From the NCBI GenBank assembly GCA_022494885.1, contig JAGVSM010002664.1, positions 124,001-188,000 of the forward strand: a stretch of 64,000 bases of DNA. Direction: 5' to 3'. Every line of letters starts with the position of its first letter. The stretch's first letter is position 1. The translations under genes and the position numbers were made by a program. This stretch comes from Micrasema longulum. Its lineage: Eukaryota > Arthropoda > Insecta > Trichoptera > Brachycentridae. A model generated the notes under the pieces. It saw only the letters and a list, made by a program, of their open reading frames with translations, was not told the origin of the DNA and ran no database searches. Positions 10,076 to 19,835 of this stretch are shown piece by piece.

Positions 10076-10394
10076 TATTTATAAAAACACTAAACAAACA
10101 TAATAATCATCGCGACACATTTATCACATCAGCTGTGCGTCTGTCAAAATTAGAAATTCATTTTTTACTTTTTGTCTTCCGCTTTTAATGTTGCCAGTTT
10201 CAAATTTTTCATGCGGTAGGAACTTATAAGAACCACTATTTCTTGAAATTAAAAAAAAGTATTATTTTGGCAACACAATTTGAATAAGTCAAAACAAATG
10301 TCAGCTAAATGTCAAACGTCAAAAGAGGGTGTTTATAAATTATTCAAATAGTGATTAAATAGCAATCCGGATAATATTTGATATTAATATTATC
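10076..10394. promoter_or_regulatory. Shared upstream region between divergent genes
   Basis: This is about 320 bp between the - strand start at 10075 and the LRRC57 start at 10395. No TATA box at a sensible distance or CpG-dense block is obvious. Short TGTCAAA/TGTCAAAC repeats occur near 10300-10325 (ATGTCAGCTAAATGTCAAAC). Its role as a bidirectional promoter is inferred from geometry alone. Confidence 0.4.
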
Positions 10395-10846
10395 ATGGGT
10401 AACGCGGGATTGAAACAGCACTACGAGACGGCGTCTAAAACTGGAGTTTTAAAAATTTCTAATCAAAAGCTGAAAGAACTACCCCCTGAAGTTAAGCAAT
10501 TATCTGGAGTCATCAGGAATTTAGATATATCGGAGAATAAATTCCACGCCATACCAAATACAATAAGTGAATTCAAAGTGCTGAAACATTTTAATGTAAG
10601 CCAAAACAGACTAGAAGAATTACCACCGTCTATCGGAGAACTCACGAAACTTGAAATATTGAACGCTTCATTCAATGGACTAGTGGCACTCCCGCAGAGT
10701 ATGGCGAAGTTGGCAAATCTGAAGCAAGTCAATTTAAGCAATAATTTCTTCACGGAGTTTCCAGAGGTCTTCTGCGGGATGAAACATTTAGACGTTTTGG
10801 ACTTGTCTCATAATAAAATAACGAGTGTTCCGGATTTCGTGGAGAG
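10395..10846 (+). CDS. LRRC57: LRRC57-like leucine-rich-repeat protein, exon 1
   Basis: Exon 1 encodes residues 1-150 plus two bases of codon 151. The N-terminus MGNAGLKQHYETASKTGV has the length and MGN start of LRRC57 orthologs. Gly2 makes N-myristoylation plausible, which is an inference. Tandem leucine-rich repeats of about 23 residues follow, with LxxLxLSxNxLxxLP-type cores: IRNLDISENKFHAIP, LKHFNVSQNRLEELP, LEILNASFNGLVALP, LKQVNLSNNFFTEFP and LDVLDLSHNKITSVP. The exon ends GAGAG before GTTTAT, a weak donor. Spliced to 10975 it gives 238 aa, essentially the known ortholog length of about 239. LRRC57 is a small cytosolic or membrane-associated LRR protein with no well-established biochemical role. 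The start is the first ATG of the frame and no alternative is needed. Confidence 0.93.
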
Positions 10847-10974
10847 GTTTATTTGTTTTTTTATAATTATTTTTTTGCATAAAATATTCTTCTCCATATT
10901 TATTTATCCCTGGGGGAAATCCCTTGTCTCCACAAATTAAAAACATTGTTAATATTTAATTGGTTTTGTTTTAG

Positions 10975-11239
10975 ATTGCAAGTGTCCGAGCTGGTTTTGA
11001 ACCAGAACCAGGTGGCTGTCGTCTCGGAAGGTCTGGCCCGGTGTCCCAAGCTGAAGGTCCTCCGCCTGGAGGAGAACTGTCTGCCCCTGACGCAGATACA
11101 TCCCTCGCTGCTGACGGACTCCCGGGTCCACACGCTGTGTCTGGATGGAAACCTGTTCGACTCCAAGCAGCTGATGAGCCACGATGGCTACGATGACTAC
11201 ATGGCTAGATTCACGGCCGTCAAGAAAAAAATGTTTTAA
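10975..11239 (+). CDS. LRRC57: LRRC57-like leucine-rich-repeat protein, exon 2
   Basis: A TTTTGTTTTAG acceptor at 10964-10974 precedes A-TTG-CAA, which completes Arg151 and continues LQVSELVLNQNQVAVV, LKVLRLEENCL, VHTLCLDGNLFD, and the C-terminal signature GYDDYMARFTAVKKKMF before TAA. The GYDxYMxRFTAxKKK ending is diagnostic for LRRC57. The intron is 128 bp. Exon 2 is visibly GC-richer than exon 1 and its surroundings. Candidate poly(A) signals are AATAAA at 11359 and 11385. Confidence 0.93.
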
Positions 11240-11384
11240 TTTTAGCCTTTTAAGTGCCGGTAGGTATTGCTATGGCTTAACCCGGTAGGCCGCCAATGTT
11301 TAGGGAATTTTTAGATAATGTAAAACTTAAAATAATCATTCATAACACATGGATATAAAATAAACATTAAAACCACGGGGAAAT

Positions 11385-11390
11385 AATAAA
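11385..11390 (+). terminator. Candidate LRRC57 polyadenylation signal
   Basis: AATAAA lies about 145 bp after the stop codon, and another AATAAA is at 11359-11364. Such hexamers are frequent in this AT-rich DNA, so the choice is tentative. Confidence 0.4.
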
Positions 11391-12082
11391 ATAAAGGCAT
11401 TGAACACTATGACAAACTGAGATTAAAAAATAATACCAAATGCTAGAGGCGACTCCCAAAAATATGTGTCAACCCTGCATTATCGACGCATATCAAACAT
11501 GCAATTTGCTCTTATTTGAGCCCCTGTCATGTCGATAATTTTAATTATTCCTTTTGTCTTAGTGTTTCATTAAGATTCTAACAGATGTATCCGAGTATAT
11601 GAAATCTAAAATCATTCGGAAACCTTGGCAAGTAAAGCGCATGCAACGGCGCGCATCTTTACGCACTTTATTTGTACGGCCAGCCCCCCGAGCACAGAAA
11701 AAGAAAGCACTTATGGCAGTTCAACAGTTTATTTCAATTGGATCAGTTTTTGGTGTTGTTTTGGCAATGTAAATGATCGTTCACGTCTTGCCTGTCTCTT
11801 GTGGTCTGGCAATGTTGCTCGTGTAGGAGTTATTAATTCATTAAACTCTCATTTACCCTATGAAATACGGAATCAAAAAGTACTCACCCACCACATCAAT
11901 TAAATTTTTTTATTTCCAAATCATTATTTATATTAAAGGCCTGCTCGATGAGGAATTTCATACCCCCGAGAAAATTGAATACAATAAGTGTTTTCTTTTG
12001 CGCGGTAAAAATTGGAGCTATTGTAGTGTGGAACCAGATTTAAAACGAGTATTTTGCGTCCACCCTATCAGGAATACAACTT

Positions 12083-12420
12083 CAACAACAACAACAACAA
12101 CAACAACAAAGCATCACGCCGTTTCTCCGTAAGGGTAGGCAGAGAGGATAGAACGCCACAACACTCTATCTTTGCATACAGATCTCGCTTCCTCTACATT
12201 CATACATCTTCTCATGCACGCGCGCCGATTATTCCGACTTTTGACATGTCCATCTTTAAGTATTTGTTGGATTTGGTCATGCCATGTCTTTCTCGGTCTT
12301 CCTCTATTTCTGCATCCATCAAAATTCGCATTGTAAATATTCTTAGCCGTTCTTTCGCTGTCCATTCGTTCTACATGTCCAAACCAGCTCAAAGCTCCTT
12401 TCTTGATTTTGTCAATTATG
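12083..12420 (-). mobile_element. LINE B (RTE-like) copy 2, 3' end with (TTG)n tail
   Basis: The - strand encodes TIIDKIKKGALSWFGHVERM, RNRGRPRKTWHDQI and NVEEARSVCKDRVLWRSI, near-identical to copy 1 at 1744-2757. The element ends in an uninterrupted (CAA)n run at 12083-12109, i.e. (TTG)n in its own sense. It is strongly 5'-truncated. Confidence 0.85.
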
Positions 12421-12563
12421 GTAGACAAACGCGCCAACCACAACACTACGAGGCAGACTTATATCTATTTGATTTATCTTACATTTGTACAATATTTGAC
12501 ATAATTTCACAAGTGAATGTGGAAATCAACTTACTAGGCAGAATTATCAATATTGCACAGCGT

Positions 12564-12650
12564 GTGATCGTTAAACCCAGCCGATGATAGAGATTATAAA
12601 CTCTATAAATGTCTAAACTTCTGTATTCTCACATCGCTGTTAAAAATATG
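12564..12650 (+). repeat. Fragment of dispersed repeat family R1
   Basis: CAGCCGATGATAGAGATTAT, then AAACTCTATAAATGTCTAAA and CTTCTGTATTCTC resemble the R1 core (CAGCCAATGACAGGTCATAA ... CCTAGACTTCCATATTC) in a diverged form. The reverse copy at 26132-26195 shares the same variant. Confidence 0.45.
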
Positions 12651-12775
12651 AACATTTTTTAACAAATAAGATAATTTCTTAAATTAATTTCATGTGAAAA
12701 ATGTTCCTTCATTAACTTGTCTTGTGGTAAATGACAGAACAGAAGTATTGCCTTCCTGATTTTTACTATATTGTA

Positions 12776-12915
12776 TTGATTCCCTGGACTAGCATCCGAA
12801 GCGTATGACTGATCACCATACCATCGTGTAACAGATGATCAATATACGCTGAATTTGGCATACTAACACAGTATCCTATGCACCACAGGATGTGGAAAGG
12901 GACATGATGATGATT
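12776..12915 (+). mobile_element. SINE-1, 5'-truncated copy
   Basis: CCCTGGACTAGCATCCGAAG, TGACTGATCACC, GATCAATATACGCTG, CAGTATCCTATGC and the ATGATGATGATT-type tail match the body of the SINE at 5373-5632. The tRNA-like head is missing. Confidence 0.75.
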
Positions 12916-14035
12916 ATTATTACTAGTTTCAACACAATCTGCACATTATAATAGTAATAAAAATGATCTGAAGATATTAGGAGCAAACTTAGAAATCTCC
13001 ATAAAAAATGTAAAATTAGTTATTGATGCCAAAATAAACTATATATGAAAACCTACCTACCTAAATAAAAGCGTAATTAAAAACCGTCTCTAAATCTTGC
13101 TAAAACAGGTTTCAATTATTCAACTTGACACAACAAACTTAGCATTCTCTATTGCGTTGGTGAAGCATAATTACAAATCTCTTTTTTCAAAGTTTTTCCC
13201 AAATATCTTGGTAACTCCTTCAATGGAGATTTCAAATTTTGCTTCTAATACCCTAATTTATTAATATAACAATTGCTATAATCGACTACATTTTATGTGG
13301 TTGTCTGGATTGTGCGTAGTCTGCCTGACTAGGTACAACCTGTTTTAAGGCAGACATTTTTCGATACATTATTAGGCAGACATTATTTATTTCTTTTGCA
13401 TCACAACGGGCCAAGAGGTTCAAAATGGGTAAGAACAAATCACATTTTTATTACAACTTAAATAACTTCTTTCTCTGTACTTTTACTTAAATCTTAAGAG
13501 GAAAGGTGACCTGACTTTTCTTTATACAAACATATTCCTGTATTTTCTCCCTGGATTATGGCACTAGAGTAGTAATTTTTTCCCACTCGTATTTACCATT
13601 GGCGTGTCTATCCTTTTGCTTTTGTGATAAAATGTTTCTTATAGGAGCTAGGACCATCCAAAAACTCAAAAGCCCCCAGTTTTATCTGCCGTCTTAGGAC
13701 GTACGCTATACAAATATAATTAACAATTTTAAGAATAGGCACAGAAAATTTAATTTAAAAAAATATTGAAAACGGTTTAGTTTTGGGGTGCGGGAAACGG
13801 GACAACAAAACCTCAAATATAATCAGTCCAATATCAGATATGCATCTGCGAGAGAGTGACAGAAGAGTGTTAAAATACTTATTCATCAAATTTCTCTGAC
13901 ACATATTTTTTTACGAACTTATTCAGTCCATTTAAAAACAGTAAATACATATCTTCTTTGTTTTATAATATATTATGTACAATATAGGTACAATTGAAAT
14001 AAAATACAACTAAAGAAAAATAAAATTAGGACAAA
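12916..14035. other. Intergenic; no gene recognised
   Basis: AT-rich DNA with a small decayed SINE-2-like patch near 13400 (CATCACAACGGGCCAAGAGG). Nothing else stands out. Confidence 0.5.
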
Positions 14036-14040
14036 AAAAT

Positions 14041-14150
14041 TTAAACAATCATTACTACCTCAAGACAAGATCTGGTCCATCTTAGTGATTGTTTAAATCT
14101 AGAAAGACTTACACCAAAAAAGTCCAGATCCTGTCTCGAGTTTACAATGT
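14041..14150. repeat. LINE 3'-UTR-like hairpin segment
   Basis: AAGACAAGATCTGGTCC and GTCCAGATCCTGTCTCGAG form inverted copies. The same pair (AAGACAAGATCTGGACTTTT ... AGTCCAGATCTTTTCTCGA) sits around the stop of the LINE at 46970-47310, and half of it is at 57600. This is probably a remnant of that LINE family. Confidence 0.5.
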
Positions 14151-16900
14151 TACACAATCGGGACATCGTTGCATGCAATCAATACTGTAGATAGATCTTT
14201 ACCTTAAACATTTGTTTCTTTTTGTATAATCTTGATATATGTATGTGTATGTATGTAACGTGTTGTGTTGTGGAATACTTTCAATCAAACATATTCTAAA
14301 ATAGGTGTGTAGATTTTTTGTATTGTCTTTTTTGGGTAATCCCGTGTACACATCGTCATTATTCTATGTCCGCTCCCTATTTGGAGCATACTGTGTCCAC
14401 AAAGATCCTCCAGGTATCTCTGTCGGCTGCCAGCCTCTCTGCATCGTCTCAAGTCAGGTTCGCGTCCCGTTGACATGAACTGCTGACAAACAAAACATCA
14501 TGACAAACATCAAGAAGCTGATGCCGTGTAAAGTGGGCAAGCCTGGTTAAGGCTCTCGAGGGGCGTGTGAGATCAACCTGCACAGAATCACCCAAAAAAG
14601 ATGATATGTATTGATATTCTAAAATGGTATAACATAGTTTTATTGTATAAACTAGGGTAAGTCTAAAAATTCACAGATTGAAGACTGGGGTAAATATGTA
14701 GAAAGGTGGTATTTTTTTTCCATTTCAATATATCGGTAGTCGGATGGCAGAAGGGACCATCTGTAATTTTTTATTATTAAGTGTTTCAGTAAATACATAT
14801 AGAAAAAAAACAGCATTTAGAATGGTAATTGACTATTGAAAAGTGACACTAAAATATTTTAGTTTGTGGATTGAAGTCTTGAAATTGAGTCTTATTTTAG
14901 CTCTCTGAACATTTTTGAGAATTACAGATGGTCGCTTCTGCCATCTGACTACCGATATTCTCCTTTAAAACATATACATTGTTCAAATCCTTCAATTAAT
15001 GTATTATTTATACCCTCGAAAAAAAATGTTTTGTCACTGTAAATTTCTTTCCTCGAAGATTAAATGTTTTTTTAGAGTAAATGATAATCGAACGGGGCCA
15101 GGTCTGGACTGTGGGCAGGGCAGTTTTTTTTATTTGAAATCTATTTATTTATAAATCCTTACGGTTTACATTCATTTAATCAAATAATTTTCCATTTTTA
15201 AATTCACATTCTACTGTAAATGATAATATTTTAAACATGTTTTGTAAATGTTTTCCGAGTCTTTTGTTTAGTTTTGTCTGGTAGTTTACTGTATAATTTC
15301 AGTCCCTGGTTTATAAGTCTCGACTGTTTAATGTTTGGAAGCTACATTTGTAAAAAGCAGTCATTGCAACATTGTTCTTCTGCACGGGCATGTTGTCCTG
15401 GAGAAGCAAGACACTTCGGTAAATTCGCCTCTCCTTTTCTCCTTCACAGCTGTTTTAACTGCTCCAGTAGATTAGCTTAGTATATTTCGGTTTTAATGAC
15501 ATCATTTTCCTCATAGTAAATCAAAACAATTCCCTCTATATCCCAAACAACAGTTGTCGTGACCTTTCCGGCCGATTGCTGCCGACCATAAACTTCTTGG
15601 GGAGTGGTGAAAACTTTTAATACCGCTACATGGAATATTGTTTCGATTCAGGCTCGTAATGATGAATTCACATTTCATCTCCGATAACAATCTGATCTCA
15701 GTAGAGGTCTAAAAAGTCGCAGGAACTCTCTACGCACTGTTGCTTTTGAAGCGGCGTACGACCTTTGACATACTAAAGTGTTTTTTTTATATTTCAAATA
15801 AACATTTGGATTCCAATTTTAAATAACTGAAAAAAAAAGAAAGTCCAGTTGTGGTAGAGCGGAGTGCAAACCTCGGACCTTTAAACCCTGAATCCACGAT
15901 ACCACGGAACTACAACCTGATACGTATGAAGTAGTATACTCAAAATGATGTAGATGATACTTTTACTATTTCTGCCAACTGCCTTTTCTTCAAATGGGAA
16001 TCCCCCAATGTTTTACAACTTTTTCAATCAAGTTTGATAAAGTGGCCTCAACAGGCTGTCCAGGGCGAGGGTCGTCTTTAATTGACTCTCTGCAAAGGGA
16101 AATACTATCCAATTAATAAATAATACATACTGCTGACTTCTTTTTTTCGCTGTGTTTATTATGTTTAGTGAGAAATTTTACGACAACTTGAAACACAATT
16201 TTATCCATACTCGGCATTTCTCCCGGATTGACGCACTTATCCAGGTGTAACTTGGAAACTAATTCCTCGTTTATGTCAATACTTGCTATATATTATACTA
16301 GTGACTCATCACACCATTTACTCATGCAAAGTAGTACCCCCTAACCCGCTGGCAAACTTTCCATTCCTCGAATTATTGGACTTACCCTCGTATATAATAT
16401 TAATATTAAATGTTACATTCCTTTTTTTAAATGTACAAGTTTACGAAGGCTGACAACACCAAATACATGATGTTATGTCAAAATTATTAAGGGCCATACA
16501 GCCTCATGACATAATATCTGTATAAAATAAACTATTTTTTTTTAGGATTTTGATGTTTATGCTATTAATTTTACTTATGAATTTATTGCTGGCTTTGAAT
16601 GAAAAAAAATCAATTAGAATTGTAAATCCAATTGTGGATTATAATAAGTTAATTTACAATTTTTCCTTATCGTAGAACAACGACATATGTGCAAAGATCT
16701 CGACATTGACTTTCTTTTAAATTTGATCTTGAAATGGTTATATAAAGGCTTTTATATTCCAGGTTTGAAAAAATAAAATAGACACAACTAATCAAAGTAT
16801 CAAATGATATACTTTGATACTTATTGTATTGTTCTCGTTGTTCTACGATCATGATGAATTACTCATGATATCTATCTAATACACCTTTTACAGTCAACGT
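14151..16900. other. Intergenic; no gene recognised
   Basis: There are short unrelated ORFs only. A tRNA-like B-box remnant, AACCTCGGACCTTTAAACCC, occurs near 15868 and resembles one at 62100, so it is probably a third decayed SINE family. A microsatellite-like ATGTATGTGTATGTATGT is at about 14240. Confidence 0.45.
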
Positions 16901-16906
16901 TTTTTT

Positions 16907-17215
16907 CTTTTTAAATTTAGTTTTTGATTGACCAAATGGAAAATGGTTTTCAGGCGTTGCCTAGTTGATGATTTGGTTCAGCCGGATGAATATCACCCGC
17001 ATGATAAAGGTTTTAGCTCTTTTATTTCACATAAGTCAACAGATGGAAGAGTTGAGGAAATGTGGATGTTTAAACATAGGCAGAATGGTGAATGTAACAC
17101 AGTGTGTAAAGTGGCTACTCAAACCAGCCAATGACAGGTCATAAGTAAATGCCTAGACTTCCATATTCTCTTCTTAAAAAGATTTTCCCTCTCTGTTGCA
17201 ACAAATTTTGATCTA
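16907..17215 (+). repeat. Dispersed repeat family R1, long copy
   Basis: Contains AACAGATGGAAGAGTTGAGG, AATGTGGATGTTTAAACATA, GGCAGAATGGTGAATGTAAC, AAGTGGCTACTCAAACCAGC, CAATGACAGGTCATAAGTAA and CTAGACTTCCATATTCTCTT. The same series recurs in either orientation at 26635, 30050, 48115, 51195, 54745, 55125 and 63300. A 68-codon ORF crosses this copy but is not conserved as a frame in others. No tRNA head or reverse-transcriptase motif is seen. Confidence 0.7.
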
Positions 17216-17597
17216 AAAAGAATATTTTTTTGTTAGTATGGTGGGATTTTACGTGGGCACAATTCAACTATAGATTTTCGTTAGATATTTAATCTATTTT
17301 TTTTCTTCACTTATGTAACAGTGATTCTAATCCCATCACAATATTTTAATTTTAAAATAAAAATATTTACAATGAATTTAGATGTTTCCTCATATATTTA
17401 TTTTTGTATTCTAAATGTTAAAATGTACAATTTAAATTAATATTTTTACAATAAATGTTTATGAATAATATGTATCATGTGTTATTACTGTCCTTATTCT
17501 CATTTTGACTATATAATTTTAATAAGAAATATGTGACCTTTGTACGACCTGTCAATAACATAACCTTGAAATATTAGTGAATTTTTATCAGTATACA

Positions 17598-18214
17598 TAG
17601 AATTAAGAATAGTCCAGAAACTGCATACGCACATCAAACAGAAGGCGACAAAACTACTCATAAATGAGTAGGTTAACATTTTGACCCATTAGTTTCTTTG
17701 TAGACGTCGCTCAGTACGCAACTCCTGATTTAAATTCAACTATGCTGTGTTGTGTCCTTTTAAAGTGTAGAAATCTAATAAGAGAACTAATGAAAATTGA
17801 ACCCTCGGATTAAACAACTCTGTGGTCGACATTTGACTGACATTATCTTTAAAACATCAAATATTATTTAACATGATATAAAAATATCGGTTTTATGTCA
17901 AATAAAATTTGTTTTATATTTTAAGTTTAAAGTTCATTATTTCAATTACTCTTATTAAGTGACCCTTTACTTATCTACTCTGTTGTGTCAATCAATATTT
18001 CCGCAAGCACAATACAATTTTAGATAAATTAACAGACTGCTTTTTTTTTACCTTACATTTGTGTTATGATTATATTTTTTCCCATCGTGCAACACTACGC
18101 GGCGACATCACAAATGCGCGCGGCGAAAATGGGGCATAGTGGGGGGATTATTGGACACAGTCCGATGTATTCAAATATGATTCTACGCTCCTTCTGGACT
18201 ATTCCTAATTCTGT
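17598..18214. mobile_element. TIR element (MITE family M2), copy 1
   Basis: The left end TAGAATTAAGAATAGTCCAG is the inverted partner of the right end CTGGACTATTCCTAATTCTG, a terminal inverted repeat of about 22 bp. Copy 2 at 52658-53455 aligns along the whole length (GTAGACGTCGCTCAGTACGC; ACCTTACATTTGTGTTAT). No transposase is encoded, so this is a non-autonomous element. Confidence 0.8.
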
Positions 18215-19620
18215 CCGTATAATATATTCTTTTGTGTGTGAAAACGCTGAGTTTTGAGCCGAATAAAAGTCATTTGCGGCGAACGTAGATTTTTCACATT
18301 TTTGGGATGAATTGCCTACATATATTTAAAAGAAGAACCTCAGAGTAATAATTCTCTAGAAAAGCCACTAAGCTTTGCATAGAATAAAAGTGTTCCAAAT
18401 TTTTGGTTTAATTTTGTGTAACAATTCTTAACTTAAGTACCTATGGCCAGTTGTATTGCTGTAATCTGAAGCTAACTTTGTGGTCAATAATCATAGAATG
18501 GTTATTCTCCTTATGGGCTATTTCTCTAAGATTATAACCATAAACAAGAAGTACTGTATATTTTTATAATTGTCCTTCTGTGTCTCTTCATCATCATCAT
18601 CATCATTACATATCCGCTCCCCTAGTTGGAGTCGAAAAATCAATTCATTCAGAAAAAATAAACATCACTTTCCAGGTGACACAATCAGGTTTTTCTCACA
18701 GGAAACTAAGTCCTCGAGTTAGCTAGTATTGACAGTTTTGGTAATAAATTGGTTTCCGTCAGCTATCACTGAAAACACCTAGAATACCATCTTCTTGTTT
18801 TTTCCTTCCTGATTCATGTCATTTAAAAAAAAGCTTTAAACATATCTTACAATAAACCAAATATTACGTAAATAAATACTCTTACTTTTGTGTGAAGACA
18901 TGGAAAAAAGAAGTTAGGGATTTTTAACACTACAACTGTTAACGAAAAGGCGGACTGTAAATGAAAAACGAATTTCATTCAGTTTTGTGATAGGGAAATA
19001 TTTGAAGAAAGGATAGGAACATGGAATGGATACCTACCTTTAATATGATCTGAATGTTCTTCGATTTCAAGCACTGGATGACAAAATGCACTATAAAATG
19101 TAACAATATTTTCAACGGCGCGCGACGAATCCAACCACTTTTTATCCAATTTTATGTGAAGTGAAAAATGTTGTTTGGTTTTTGTTCTAAATCCGAATCT
19201 TCTAATTTTGAATATCTTCTACCTTGATGTAAGGCAGGTTCCATAAGGATAGGTCAAGGGAAGGATGGAAAAGAAAGGTAATCGGACAGGAATAGTATTG
19301 ATAAATGCTGTTATTTACTTAACAACAACAGGTAGGTATTTAAAAAAAAAAAGATTTTTTATTTATATTTATTAGTTTACATCTACACATCCATTAGGCC
19401 TTTGAATTATTATATGCTTAAAAAGACGCTTTAAGTATAATTCACACGTATAAGTTTTAAAAAATTAAACAAAGTTGTATTCAGCAACTGACAGAAAGCA
19501 TAATAGAGTAAAGTTTCACCATGCTAAGTTTATTTCAGTAACATTGCAATGCTTCTTTTTATTTTATTTGTCAAAGGGTGGCGGAATCAGTCACCGACGT
19601 ATTCCAAATAGACACGTTAT
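18215..19620. other. Intergenic; no gene recognised
   Basis: AT-rich sequence with a (CAT)n-like run ATCATCATCATCATCATTAC at about 18588, which may be the tail of a decayed SINE or RTE element. No supported coding sequence. Confidence 0.45.
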
Positions 19621-19624
19621 TTCT

Positions 19625-19835
19625 TTACTGACCATCTGGCGCAGTTGGTTAGATGACCAACTGTGAAACTGGCGTCGCGGGTTCGATCCTGCCAGTTGCG
19701 AGAAAAAAATCCAAGAAATATTATTTTCACAATTAGTCTGGGAGTTGCTGTGTATTTTCAGAATCTACTGCCATATCTACTCTTTCCCACCTGCTGACGA
19801 GCCTCTAAAATAGAGGGTTAACGAGTTATTCATTT
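19625..19835 (+). mobile_element. tRNA-like SINE (family 3)
   Basis: TGGCGCAGTTGGTTAGATGA gives an A-box-like region, ACTGTGAAACTGGCGTCGCG an anticodon-arm-like stretch, and GGGTTCGATCCTGCC a B box. A body follows, ending in CTCTAAAATAGAGGGTTAAC. The arms do not fold as a clean functional tRNA. The reverse-oriented relative is at 39355-39424. Confidence 0.6.

Noticed and set aside
10463..10753. - strand ORF opposite LRRC57 exon 1
   Set aside because: Shadow of the LRR coding sequence.
12051..12587. 177-codon + strand ORF as a gene
   Set aside because: It is the antisense of LINE B copy 2 and its (CAA)n tail.
16928..17134. 68-codon ORF within R1 as a conserved small protein
   Set aside because: The frame is not maintained in the other R1 copies, so conservation is at the DNA level.
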